Shown in pieces: positions 8,380 to 17,481 of a stretch of 64,000 nt of DNA. The position numbers and the translations under genes were made by a program. Source of the stretch: Methylococcus sp. EFPC2 (GTDB lineage: Bacteria; Pseudomonadota; Gammaproteobacteria; Methylococcales; Methylococcaceae); contig NZ_CP070491.1 in NCBI RefSeq assembly GCF_016925495.1, positions 248,001 through 312,000 of the forward strand, read 5' to 3'. The notes below the pieces were generated by a model, which was not told the origin of the DNA, ran no database searches, and was given only the letters and a program-made list of their open reading frames with translations. Numbering within the stretch: the first letter of the stretch is position 1; each line of letters opens with the position of its first letter.

Positions 8380-9549
8380 ATGGAAACCTTCCGCTTAGAA
8401 CTTTTCTTCATCGCGTTTGCCGCTGCCCTTGCGCCCTTGCTCGCCGAACTACCGTCACGCTTTCGTATGCCCGTGGTCGTAGTGGAAATCCTACTGGGTA
8501 TCCTCATCGGGCCACATCTCTTCAACCTGATCACGCCCGACGGCCTGGTGGGCATGCTGGGAGAGCTCGGCCTGACCTTTCTCCTGTTCATGGTGGGGCT
8601 GGAAATCGATCTCGGGGAAATGCAAGGCCGACCGATGGCCTTGGCGATCGGAGGCTGGTTACTCTCATTCGCCGTGGCTATGGTCTGCATGTTTTTCGTG
8701 CATGCGATCGGTCTCATCCAGGCGCCGCCGATATTGTTTGCCGTGGCCTTGTCCACCACCGCGCTAGGAGTCCTGGCGCCCATTCTCCGGGATGAAGGCG
8801 TGTTGAACACCGAATTTGGCAAACAGGTGCTCTCGGCCGCGGCGATGGGTGAGTTCGGTCCTTTGGTGATCATCTCGTTGTTGTTGATTCCGACCCACAG
8901 CACTGTGATTCACACCTTTTTCATCGTGATCTTTCTCGGGATTGCCTTTCTCGCGGCATATGGGGCCATTCGAGTTCGATCCTCCAAACTGATCGATGCG
9001 CTGGCGCACACCATGCAAAGTAGCGGTCAATTCCCGGTCCGGCTCTGTATCATGCTGCAAGCACTGCTGGTCGCCATGGCCGCCAAATTCGGTCTCAATG
9101 TGGTGATGGGCGCTTTTGCGGCGGGGATGGTGGTCGGGCTCGCCAGCAAAGGCGAAAGGGGGATGCTGCTTCGCCAAAAGCTGGACGCGATTGGCTACGG
9201 ATTTCTCATCCCCTTCTTCTTCATCGTCGCCGGCATGCGCTTCGATGTCGGGGCGCTGTGGGCCAGCCCCTTGGTTCCGGTCCAGATTATCGCCCTCTTG
9301 GGTCTGCTGATCCTGGTTCGGGGAGTGCCCGTTTTCCTCTATCAACAGGACCTGCCGCCGGCCGATCGATTGCCCTTTGCCCTTTATTCAGCCACCGGCC
9401 TGCCCTTGATCGTGATCATCACCGAAATCGGTGTGTCCTCGGGGCTCATGGCGCCGGATCGAGCCGCGGTCCTAGTCAGCGCCGGGATGATTTCCGTGTT
9501 CTTGTTTCCCATCCTGGCCGACAGGGTCAGGAAGCAGCCCTGGTGGTGA
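8380..9549 (+). CDS. CPA2-family cation:proton antiporter
   Basis: A 389-residue membrane protein with the CPA2 pattern: PVVVVEILLGILIGPHLFNL, GELGLTFLLFMVGLEIDLGE, TTALGVLAPILRDEGVL, AAAMGEFGPLVIISLLLIP and LPLIVIITEIG. The AAAMGEFGP segment replaces the usual DD pair with GE, so ion stoichiometry may differ from NhaA/Kef-type relatives. No RCK domain is present. The gene lies between the CLC gene (35-bp gap) and the SpoIIAA-like gene (45-bp gap) on the same strand. It probably exchanges a monovalent cation for protons. Confidence 0.87.
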   Translation: METFRLELFFIAFAAALAPLLAELPSRFRMPVVVVEILLGILIGPHLFNLITPDGLVGMLGELGLTFLLFMVGLEIDLGEMQGRPMALAIGGWLLSFAVAMVCMFFVHAIGLIQAPPILFAVALSTTALGVLAPILRDEGVLNTEFGKQVLSAAAMGEFGPLVIISLLLIPTHSTVIHTFFIVIFLGIAFLAAYGAIRVRSSKLIDALAHTMQSSGQFPVRLCIMLQALLVAMAAKFGLNVVMGAFAAGMVVGLASKGERGMLLRQKLDAIGYGFLIPFFFIVAGMRFDVGALWASPLVPVQIIALLGLLILVRGVPVFLYQQDLPPADRLPFALYSATGLPLIVIITEIGVSSGLMAPDRAAVLVSAGMISVFLFPILADRVRKQPWW

Positions 9550-9594
9550 GAGCAGCTTGCGAGTTTTTAAAAGTCAGCCGAAGGGGAGCAACCC

Positions 9595-9960
9595 ATGATC
9601 GAGCAACTTCAGACCGGTTCATCAAGAATCCTCGCTTTCAAATTGAGTGGAAAACTCCACGACGAGGATTACAAGATCTTTGTACCCGCGGTGGACGCCG
9701 CTGTGGCGACCGAGGGCGAAATCCGTCTTTTCGTGCAGTTTGAAGAAGACTTTCAAGGCTGGGACCTGCACGCTGCCTGGGACGACGTCAAATTTGCCGC
9801 GAGTCATTATTCGGATTTTTACCGCATCGCCATCGTGGGCGACCGGAAGTGGGAAGAGTGGATGGCCAGGGTGTGCAAACCCTTCACCTCGGCATCCGTT
9901 GGTTATTTTGATGTGTCCGAAGCCGAAGTCGCTTGGGCGTGGCTGCGGGAAGACCTCTAA
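9595..9960 (+). CDS. SpoIIAA-like (STAS superfamily) protein
   Basis: A soluble 121-residue protein with the SpoIIAA-like (formerly DUF3478) pattern: ILAFKLSGKLHDEDYKIFVP at the N-terminus, a central DFQGWDLHAAWDDVKFAASH, IAIVGDRKWEEWMA and a C-terminal acidic end. These small STAS-related proteins occur near membrane and stress genes; their partners are mostly unknown. An AGGGGAG-type ribosome site (cgaaggggagc) precedes the ATG. Location between an antiporter and the sucrose genes suggests a stress role, by inference only. Confidence 0.82.
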   Translation: MIEQLQTGSSRILAFKLSGKLHDEDYKIFVPAVDAAVATEGEIRLFVQFEEDFQGWDLHAAWDDVKFAASHYSDFYRIAIVGDRKWEEWMARVCKPFTSASVGYFDVSEAEVAWAWLREDL

Positions 9961-10043
9961 TGCAGCGTGCATGCTGTCCGGTCCGGTGGCCGTGGCGCGG
10001 TCCTCGGGGACAGTGAACGCTGAGTTCCATCGACTGTAACGCC

Positions 10044-12212
10044 ATGCAAAAACATCCCTTGTACATCTTCATGATCAGTGTCCACGGCTTAATTCGCGGA
10101 CACGATCCGGAATTGGGCCGGGACGCCGATACCGGCGGCCAGATTACCTATGTGCTGGATTTGGCTAGGGCGCTGGGTTTTCACCCCGAGGTGAGAAAGG
10201 TGGATCTGCTGACCCGACTGATCGAGGATCCGGCAGTCGGCCCCGATTATGCCGAACCCGAAGAAGTCCTCGGCCCGAACGCACGCATTCTGCGACTGCC
10301 GTTCGGCCCCAAGCGCTATTTGCGCAAGGAGCTGTTGTGGAATCACCTGGATCAACTGGTGGATCGCGTCTTGCACTTCCTACGCGAGCAGGGCCAGTTG
10401 CCGGACGTGATCCACAGCCATTATGCCGACGCCGGCTATGTGGGCTACCAGCTCTCGCAATTGTTGGGGGTGCCCCAGATTCATACCGGCCATTCGCTGG
10501 GGCGCTGCAAGCGTCAGCGCCTGTTGGACAGTGGCCGCAAAGCCACCGCCATCGACCGTCAGTTCAATTTCGCCCGGCGCATCGCGGCCGAGGAGCAGGT
10601 GCTCGAGCATGCGGCCCTGATCATCACCAGCACGACGCAGGAGCGCGACGAGCAGTACGGAATGTACCAGCGGTTCAACCCAAAACGCTGCCTGGTCTTG
10701 CCGCCCGGTATTGATTTCACGCGTTTTTCCGCCGCCGGCGCAAAGACTGTTGATCCCCGGGTGAAATTTATGATTGACCGGTTTTTGCACGAACCGTGCA
10801 AGCCGATGATTCTGACCCTCAGCCGACCGGCACCGCGCAAGAATTTGCTGGCCCTGATCGAGGCCTACGGGGAAGACGAAGCCCTGCAAGAGCTGGCCAA
10901 TCTGGTAATTCTCGCCGGACACCGTGGCGATCTGCGTGACCTCGAGGAAACCCAGGCGGCGGTGGTCACCGAATTGTTGCTGGCCATCGACCGATACGAT
11001 TTATACGGCAAGGTGGCCTTGCCCAAGCGGCATGCCCAAGAGGACGTGCCGCAGCTCTATCGCTTTGCCGCACGCCACGGAGGGGTGTTCGTCAATCCGG
11101 CACTGACCGAACCCTTTGGCCTAACCCTGCTGGAAGCGGCTGCGTCGGGCCTCCCCATCGTCGCCACACAGGACGGCGGCCCCAGAGATATCCTGGCCAA
11201 TTGCGGCAATGGCTTGCTGATCGATCCGCTGGACAAGAAAGCGATGGCCGCGACCCTGCGCGAGGCCCTGAGCGATTCGCGCCGATGGAAGACGTGGTCA
11301 AAGGCGGGAAAGCGTCGCGTGGTGCGACACTACAGTTGGCCCGCCCATGTGGATGCCTACCTGAAGAACGTCGGGCGGCTGCTCCACCGAACCCGCAAGA
11401 CGCGAAGGCGCAGCCTCGCCCTCGCTTCGGGACTGGAACGCCCACCTCTCCCCCTCGCGCAATGGGCGCTGATCTCCGACATCGACAATACCTTGCTGGG
11501 TGACCGCCAGGGATTGTCCGAGCTACTGGAATGGCTGACCGGCAAGCCGGAGGTCGGCTTCGGCATAGCCACTGGCCGCACCGTGGACAGTGCCGCCAAG
11601 GTACTCCGGCAATGGGGTGTGCGTACCCCGGATGTCCTGATCACTGCGGTCGGCAGCGAAATCTATTACGGCCCGGACCTGAGCCGCGACGAGGGTTGGT
11701 CTCACTACATCCGCCACCTCTGGCGGCGGAACGATCTCGCCGGAGCGCTGCAGAACATGCCAGGCCTCAGGTTGCAGAAGCGTAGCGAGCAGCGGGAGTT
11801 CAAGCTGAGCTATCGGGTCGACCCCCAGCGCATGCCGGCACTGGCGGACATCGAAAACCGGCTGCGGGAAAGACGCCTGCACGCCAGTCTGATTTACTCC
11901 CACAACCAGTTTCTCGACGTGTTGCCGCTGCGGGCGTCCAAGGGCCATGCCGTGCGCTATCTGGCCTATAAATTCGGCCTGCCACTGGAACGCTTCCTGG
12001 TTGCCGGCGATTCCGGCAACGACGTGGAGATGATGGTCGGCGACACCCTCGGGGTGATTGTCAGCAACTACAGCGGGGAGCTCGAACATTTGCGCGAGCA
12101 GCATCGGGTCTATTTCGCACCATTCCCCTATGCGCTTGGCATCCTGGCAGGAATCCATCATTACCGTTTTGCGGATGCCGCGGCGACCATGATTGAGGGG
12201 AATAACGCATGA
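10044..12212 (+). CDS. sps: Sucrose-phosphate synthase with C-terminal HAD phosphatase-like domain
   Basis: A 722-residue two-domain protein. Residues ~1-455 form a GT4 (GT-B) glycosyltransferase: HGLIRGHDPELGRDADTGGQ at the N-terminus, TGHSLGRCKRQRL, LTLSRPAPRKNLLALI, and EPFGLTLLEAAASGLPIVAT with the nucleotide-sugar Glu pair near residue 355. Residues ~470-715 form a HAD domain of the sucrose-phosphatase type (LISDIDNTLLGD, VAGDSGNDVEMM). Together these make sucrose 6-phosphate from UDP- or ADP-glucose and fructose 6-phosphate and may dephosphorylate it in one chain. Sucrose is a known compatible solute of methanotrophs. The stop overlaps the next start (ATGA), coupling it to sucrose synthase. 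Confidence 0.93.
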   Translation: MQKHPLYIFMISVHGLIRGHDPELGRDADTGGQITYVLDLARALGFHPEVRKVDLLTRLIEDPAVGPDYAEPEEVLGPNARILRLPFGPKRYLRKELLWNHLDQLVDRVLHFLREQGQLPDVIHSHYADAGYVGYQLSQLLGVPQIHTGHSLGRCKRQRLLDSGRKATAIDRQFNFARRIAAEEQVLEHAALIITSTTQERDEQYGMYQRFNPKRCLVLPPGIDFTRFSAAGAKTVDPRVKFMIDRFLHEPCKPMILTLSRPAPRKNLLALIEAYGEDEALQELANLVILAGHRGDLRDLEETQAAVVTELLLAIDRYDLYGKVALPKRHAQEDVPQLYRFAARHGGVFVNPALTEPFGLTLLEAAASGLPIVATQDGGPRDILANCGNGLLIDPLDKKAMAATLREALSDSRRWKTWSKAGKRRVVRHYSWPAHVDAYLKNVGRLLHRTRKTRRRSLALASGLERPPLPLAQWALISDIDNTLLGDRQGLSELLEWLTGKPEVGFGIATGRTVDSAAKVLRQWGVRTPDVLITAVGSEIYYGPDLSRDEGWSHYIRHLWRRNDLAGALQNMPGLRLQKRSEQREFKLSYRVDPQRMPALADIENRLRERRLHASLIYSHNQFLDVLPLRASKGHAVRYLAYKFGLPLERFLVAGDSGNDVEMMVGDTLGVIVSNYSGELEHLREQHRVYFAPFPYALGILAGIHHYRFADAAATMIEGNNA

Positions 12213-14599
12213 TCGAAAGCCTCATCCAGTTCGCCCAGTCCCATCGCGAAGCGACCTACCTGCTGCTGCGCCGGTTGTTCGCAGAAAGCCGGACCTATTT
12301 ATTGCAATCCGATCTGGTCCGGATTCACGACTCGCTGTGCCGGGAAACCGAGCGCGCTGATTTGGCAGACGCGGCGCTCCGCTCCGTCGTATGCCGCATG
12401 GAAGAGGCGATTCTCGTCGAACCTTGGGCCTATTTCACGATCCGCGAGAGCGTCGCGACCTGGCATTACTTGCGCATACACTTCGAACAACTAGCCCTGG
12501 AGCCCATCGAAGTCGCCGACTACCTCCGCTTCAAGGAAGCGTGCGCCGATGTGGATTTGCCTCCCGAAGAGACCCTGGAGATCGACTTCGGGCCCTTCAA
12601 CCGAGAATTCCCCAAGCTCAAGGACGCGCGCAGCATCGGTCAGGGCATGACCTTCCTCAACCGCCAGCTGGCCAGCCGTCTGTTCAGCACTCCGGCGGAA
12701 GCGGAAGGCGAATTGCTGCGTTTCCTCAGCCTGCACGCCATCGATGGTCAGTCGCTGATGCTCCAAACCCGATTCGACAGCGGCAAGGATCTGCGCGGCG
12801 CCCTCCGGCAGGGTCTGGCCTGGCTGGAATGGCAGGATCCCTCCAAACCCTGGGCCGAATGCAGCGAGACGCTGCGCAAGCTGGGATTTGCCGCTGGTTG
12901 GGGCGACACGGCCGGCCGCATCGACGAAACCATGAGCCTGCTCCAGGACATCCTGGAAGCGCCCGCCGCCGCAGCTCTGGAAGCCTTTCTGGCGCGCATC
13001 CCCATGATCTCCCGCCTGTTGATCCTGTCTCCGCACGGCTATTTCGGACAGGCCAATGTGTTGGGACGGCCGGACACCGGTGGCCAGGTGGTCTACATCC
13101 TCGACCAGGCGCGTGCCCTGGAACGAGAGATGCGGGAGCGTCTGGTCCGGCAAGGCGTCGAGGTGGAGCCGAAGATCCTGATTGCCACCCGGCTGATTCC
13201 GGATGCTCAGGGCACCACCTGCTATCAGCGGCTGGAAAAGGTCGCAGGCTGCCGGAACACCTGGATCCTGCGCGTGCCCTTTCGTAAGACGAACGGCGAG
13301 ATCGTGCCCCAGTGGATTTCCCGATTCGCCGTCTGGCCCTACCTGGAACGCTTTTCTCGCGACGTCGAGCACGAGGTACTGGGCGAGTTGGGCGGCCGTC
13401 CCGACATGATCATCGGCAACTATTCCGACGGCAATCTGGTGGCCTCGCTGCTGGGCCGCCGATTGGGGGTGACTCAGTGCAACATCGCCCATGCGCTGGA
13501 AAAGACCAAGTATCTGTACTCCGCCCTATACTGGCGGCACAACGAGGAGCGCTACCACTTCGCCTGCCAGTACACCGCCGATCTCATCGCGATGAATTCG
13601 GCCGACTTCATCATCACCAGCACCCATCAGGAAATCGCCGGCACTGCGAACACCATCGGTCAATACGAAAGCTACTGCCGCTACACCATGCCTGGGCTTT
13701 ACCGGGTGCTCAACGGCATCGAGCTTTATGATCCCAAGTTCAACATCGTCTCGCCGGGCGCCGATGCCGAGGTGTACTTTCCCTATTCGGAAACAGATCG
13801 CCGGCTCAGGGGCCTATGGCCCGAGATCGAGGCGCTGATATACGGGGAGCAGCCGCCCGGCTTGGCGCGCGGCAGTCTGACGGACAAAGCCAAACCCCTG
13901 ATCTTCAGTCTCGCACGCCTGGACTGCATCAAGAACCTCACGGGACTGATCGACTGCTTCGGAGCGTCACCGAGACTGCGCCGATACGCCAATCTGCTGG
14001 TGATCGGCGGCAGTATTTCCCAAGAGGGGTCGGACGATTACGAGGAGCGCGCCCAGATCCAGCGGATGCACGAGCTGATGGATCATCACCGGCTGGACGA
14101 GGAAGTCCGCTGGCTCGGCGTCCGCCTCGACAAGAACATGAGCGGGGAGCTTTACCGCTACGTCGCCGATGGCCGCGGCATCTTCGTGCAGCCGGCCCTA
14201 TTCGAGGCCTTCGGCCTCACCGTCATAGAAGCCATGGCCTCAGGACTGCCGACCTTCGCCACCTGCCACGGCGGTCCCTCCGAAATCATCCAGCACAAGC
14301 GCTCCGGCTTTCATATCGATCCCAACGACGGGGTTGCCACGGCCGATGTCATCGCTGATTTCCTGGAACACTGCGCCGCCAACCCGCGGGAATGGGACCG
14401 CATTTCCACCGGCGCACTGGCCCGCATCGAGCAGCGTTACACCTGGAAAATCTATGCCGAGCGCCTGATGACGCTGGCGCGCATCTTCGGCTTCTGGAAA
14501 TACGTCAGCGACCTGGAGCGGCAGGAAACCCGGCGCTATCTGGATATGTTCTATCACCTGCAGTTTCGGCCCCTGGCCAGGGCAATTCAGCACGAATGA
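12209..14599 (+). CDS. sus: Sucrose synthase
   Basis: A 796-residue protein, close to plant and cyanobacterial sucrose synthases in length. The N-terminal ~250 residues are the regulatory region typical of the family. The GT4 catalytic part follows (LILSPHGYFGQANVLGRPDT, GGQVVYILDQARALEREM, IGNYSDGNLVASLL, HALEKTKYLYSALYW, EAFGLTVIEAMASGLPTFAT near residue 665). The enzyme reversibly converts sucrose plus NDP to NDP-glucose and fructose, so with the upstream synthase it allows both making and recycling of sucrose. Its ATG overlaps the stop of the sucrose-phosphate synthase gene, a strong sign of one operon. Confidence 0.95.
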   Translation: MIESLIQFAQSHREATYLLLRRLFAESRTYLLQSDLVRIHDSLCRETERADLADAALRSVVCRMEEAILVEPWAYFTIRESVATWHYLRIHFEQLALEPIEVADYLRFKEACADVDLPPEETLEIDFGPFNREFPKLKDARSIGQGMTFLNRQLASRLFSTPAEAEGELLRFLSLHAIDGQSLMLQTRFDSGKDLRGALRQGLAWLEWQDPSKPWAECSETLRKLGFAAGWGDTAGRIDETMSLLQDILEAPAAAALEAFLARIPMISRLLILSPHGYFGQANVLGRPDTGGQVVYILDQARALEREMRERLVRQGVEVEPKILIATRLIPDAQGTTCYQRLEKVAGCRNTWILRVPFRKTNGEIVPQWISRFAVWPYLERFSRDVEHEVLGELGGRPDMIIGNYSDGNLVASLLGRRLGVTQCNIAHALEKTKYLYSALYWRHNEERYHFACQYTADLIAMNSADFIITSTHQEIAGTANTIGQYESYCRYTMPGLYRVLNGIELYDPKFNIVSPGADAEVYFPYSETDRRLRGLWPEIEALIYGEQPPGLARGSLTDKAKPLIFSLARLDCIKNLTGLIDCFGASPRLRRYANLLVIGGSISQEGSDDYEERAQIQRMHELMDHHRLDEEVRWLGVRLDKNMSGELYRYVADGRGIFVQPALFEAFGLTVIEAMASGLPTFATCHGGPSEIIQHKRSGFHIDPNDGVATADVIADFLEHCAANPREWDRISTGALARIEQRYTWKIYAERLMTLARIFGFWKYVSDLERQETRRYLDMFYHLQFRPLARAIQHE

Positions 14600-14620
14600 G
14601 TACACGTTGGAGCTTACAAC

Positions 14621-15007
14621 ATGACGAACCCGATCATCGCTCTCTATTTTTTGTCGGCCTTGCAATGGGCCGGAACTGGGGCTCAGCCCAGCACGGCGTC
14701 GACGTCATTCCATCACGGTGGCGACGGCTCGAACAGGAAGCAATCTCGTATGCCTGCCAACGAAAACCACCCTCTGGCACGAGTCGAGCCGCAACTGCCC
14801 TTGACCGATGCTGTGGGGTTTGGCACTGGACGACGGAACGCGACAGCCGAGTCGTCGCCAACGTTTGCCGCCGAAAACTTGCCGACGGACCACAATGGTG
14901 ATGCCAACGTCGGCAATACCGGGAAAACCTCCCACCCGGACCAAATTGAAGGAATTCCTGTCAAGAAAATTCCAGGTGATTGGTTAGATGGGCATCCCAG
15001 GAATTAG
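14621..15007 (+). CDS. Hypothetical protein, uncertain
   Basis: An open frame of 128 residues follows sucrose synthase after 21 bp. A weak hydrophobic start (MTNPIIALYFLSALQWAG) could be a signal peptide; the remainder is polar, low in hydrophobic residues and rich in Asn, Thr, Gly and Pro, so it would be disordered or secreted. No family is recognised, and codon use looks unremarkable. It may be a chance frame between two real genes. Confidence 0.3.
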   Translation: MTNPIIALYFLSALQWAGTGAQPSTASTSFHHGGDGSNRKQSRMPANENHPLARVEPQLPLTDAVGFGTGRRNATAESSPTFAAENLPTDHNGDANVGNTGKTSHPDQIEGIPVKKIPGDWLDGHPRN

Positions 15008-15064
15008 GGCTGGCCGGAATTCTCTTGTGAAGTCTGATTATTCCATCCCGAGAGGAGTCGCCCG

Positions 15065-16330
15065 ATGCTGAACTGGCTGCGCTCAGTCTGGGAGGAACAA
15101 CAGGAGCGGCTGATCTTCCTGCCGCCCTTCCCGGATCAGGCCGACCCCTTGGCGCTGTTCAGCCTGCTGCTGGTGAGCGGTCTGATCATCGGCGAGGTGC
15201 TGCACCGCTCGTTGCGCCTGCCACGCATCGTCGGCTATGTCCTGTCCGGAACCCTGTTCGGGCCTTCTTTTTTTGGCTGGATCACGGTGGAATCCCTAGC
15301 GGTCACGCGGCCGCTGGCAGATACCTCCTTGGGTCTGTTATTGCTGGAAATCGGCCGCCGCCTTGATCTGCGCTGGTTGCACCGCAATCCTGGCTTGCTG
15401 CGCACCGCCGCCATCGAGGCTTCGCTGTCGTTTATTGCCGTCTATGCCTATTCGTGCCTGTTAGTCGGGTTGAGCCCGGCTTGGGGTGGCGCGGCGGCGG
15501 CCATTACCATGGCATCGGCGCCGGCGGTGGTGCTGCTGACCGCCGAGGAAACCCGCGCCCAGGGCCAGGTAGCCTCCCGCACGATACTCTACACGTCCCT
15601 CAACTGCGCTTTGTCCTTCGTCGTTTTCACCGTCGTGCTGGGCTTGATCCATGCTGAGCACAGTGACGATTGGTTGAACGCCTGGGTCCATCCTTTGTGG
15701 GTGTCCTTGGGTTCGTTGGTGGTCGCCATCCTGACCGCTGGGCTTTGTCTGCTGATCGGGGGCTTGCTGCCCAAAAAATCCCTGGCCCAGGTGTTCGTGC
15801 TGGTTGCCGTGGCGCTCTTGGCGGTGGGCATCGCCCGCATGATCGCCGTCCCCGTATTTCTTTGCCTGTTCCTCATGGGGGCCGCCATTGCTTTCCTCGA
15901 CCGCGGCAAGATCCTGGCTTACACCGAATTGCCGCAAGGCCATTGGCTGCTCGCCATCGTGCTGTTCGTGATCACCGGCGCTTCGCTGCCCTGGCGGGAC
16001 TTTACGCTGCTCGCCGGCCTGCAGGCCCTTGGTTTGTTACTCGTGCGCGCCGCCGCAAAGCTGGCGGGTGTGTTCTACGGGGGCGGGGCCGATCTGGAAC
16101 GATCCAAGCGCTTGCTGGTGGCCTTAGGGATACTGCCGCTGTCCTCGACCGCGGTGTTCATGACCATGGAACTCGCCGCGCTTTATCCCGAATTCGGGAG
16201 GCCGGCGCTGGCGTTGCCCCTGTTCGCTGCGGCCTTGATGGAATTCGTCGGTCCCGTCCTGTGCAAGCTGGCCTTCGTCAAGGCCGGAGAAACCGACGAA
16301 GAGCGCTCGCGCAATGGGGGGATCGGATGA
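15065..16330 (+). CDS. CPA2-type cation:proton antiporter, divergent
   Basis: A 421-residue membrane protein, third of its type here. Recognisable stretches are LPRIVGYVLSGTLFGPSFFG, LGLLLLEIGRRLDLRWL, ITMASAPAVVLLTAEETRAQ, and ILPLSSTAVFMTMELA near the C-terminus. The acidic pair usual for CPA2 is not obvious, so it is a divergent member and the transported ion cannot be named. A strong ribosome site (gagaggag) precedes the ATG. The stop overlaps the ATG of the YbdK-type ligase (ATGA), so the two are coupled. Confidence 0.75.
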   Translation: MLNWLRSVWEEQQERLIFLPPFPDQADPLALFSLLLVSGLIIGEVLHRSLRLPRIVGYVLSGTLFGPSFFGWITVESLAVTRPLADTSLGLLLLEIGRRLDLRWLHRNPGLLRTAAIEASLSFIAVYAYSCLLVGLSPAWGGAAAAITMASAPAVVLLTAEETRAQGQVASRTILYTSLNCALSFVVFTVVLGLIHAEHSDDWLNAWVHPLWVSLGSLVVAILTAGLCLLIGGLLPKKSLAQVFVLVAVALLAVGIARMIAVPVFLCLFLMGAAIAFLDRGKILAYTELPQGHWLLAIVLFVITGASLPWRDFTLLAGLQALGLLLVRAAAKLAGVFYGGGADLERSKRLLVALGILPLSSTAVFMTMELAALYPEFGRPALALPLFAAALMEFVGPVLCKLAFVKAGETDEERSRNGGIG

Positions 16331-17472
16331 GCGGAGCCATCGAAACGTTTGCGCCGAGTGGTGTCCTCACCCTAGGCGTTGAACTGGAACTGCAACTGAT
16401 CTCCAACCGGGACTTCGATCTGACGCGGGCGGCCAGCGATCTGTTGGCCGGGCTCCGCAACGACGCCGAGCATGGAGAGGTGAAGCTGGAGATCACCGAG
16501 AGCATGATCGAGATAAACACCCGGCCGCGTTCCGATATCGCCGGTATCCGCGAGGATTTGGCGGTCTTGCGTGAGCTTCTGGTTTACCAATGCGCGAAAC
16601 AGAACGTGGCGGTCTGCGGTGGCGGCAGCCACCCGTTCCACCATTGGCCGGAACGGCGCATTTGTCCCGGTGAGCGCTTCGAGCAGATCCATGCCCGTTA
16701 TGGCTACCTCGCCAAGCAGTTCACCGTGTTCGGCCAGCACATTCATATCGGCTGTCAATCCGGCGACCAGGCGATCTGGCTAACCCATGCGTTGCAGCGC
16801 TATGTTCCCCATTTCATCGCCCTGAGCGCCTCCTCGCCGTTCCAGAACGGCACCGATACCGCCTTTGCATCGTCCCGGCTGTCGGCCGTATCCGCGTTTC
16901 CGCTCAGCGGACAGGCACCGGCCGCCGTAACCAGCTGGGACTTGTTCCTGGCTTATTTCGAGATGCTGAAGGATTGCGGGGTGGCGGAGAGCATCAAGGA
17001 CCTGTATTGGGACATTCGTCCCAAACCGGAGTACGGGACCGTGGAAATTCGAGTCTGCGACACCCCGTTGACGATCGAGCGGGCTGCCGGGCTAGCGGCA
17101 TTCGCCCAATGCCTGGCGAGTCATTTATTGCGCGTCGAACCGACGATCGATCCGCAACTGCAGGAGCTCGTGGCCCGCTTCAACAAGTTCCAGGCTTGTC
17201 GCTACGGTTTCGACGGCGTACTCGCGGACCCTTACTTGCGTACCCGTGTATCGCTGCGTGATGACTTGATGTTGACGCTGACCGCGATTGACGAGGACGC
17301 CGATCATCTCGGTTGTCGCAGCGAAATCGCTGCACTAAAAGAAGCGGTTCGGCACAGCCTCAACGGCGCGCACTGGCTACGGGAGGAATTCCGGAAGCTT
17401 GGCGGCTACAACGATGTAGTCCATTCGGCAGTCGCGCTGTTCGCCCGACCCTCGTCACCAACCAGCCCCTGA
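16327..17472 (+). CDS. ybdK: YbdK-type carboxylate-amine ligase (GCS2 family)
   Basis: The 381-residue protein matches the YbdK/GCS2 glutamate-cysteine-ligase-like family in length and motifs: LTLGVELELQLISNRDFDLT at the N-terminus, EITESMIEINTRP, GGGSHPFHHWPERRICP, YGYLAKQFTVFGQHIHIG, and DIRPKPEYGTVEIRVCDTP. Members form gamma-glutamyl amide bonds using ATP; E. coli YbdK has only weak glutamate-cysteine ligase activity. In this context it could make a thiol or a gamma-glutamyl osmolyte. Start ATG 16327 is preferred because it overlaps the preceding stop and begins at the family's usual N-terminus. Confidence 0.9.
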   Translation: MSGAIETFAPSGVLTLGVELELQLISNRDFDLTRAASDLLAGLRNDAEHGEVKLEITESMIEINTRPRSDIAGIREDLAVLRELLVYQCAKQNVAVCGGGSHPFHHWPERRICPGERFEQIHARYGYLAKQFTVFGQHIHIGCQSGDQAIWLTHALQRYVPHFIALSASSPFQNGTDTAFASSRLSAVSAFPLSGQAPAAVTSWDLFLAYFEMLKDCGVAESIKDLYWDIRPKPEYGTVEIRVCDTPLTIERAAGLAAFAQCLASHLLRVEPTIDPQLQELVARFNKFQACRYGFDGVLADPYLRTRVSLRDDLMLTLTAIDEDADHLGCRSEIAALKEAVRHSLNGAHWLREEFRKLGGYNDVVHSAVALFARPSSPTSP

Positions 17473-17481
17473 GGTAACGCC

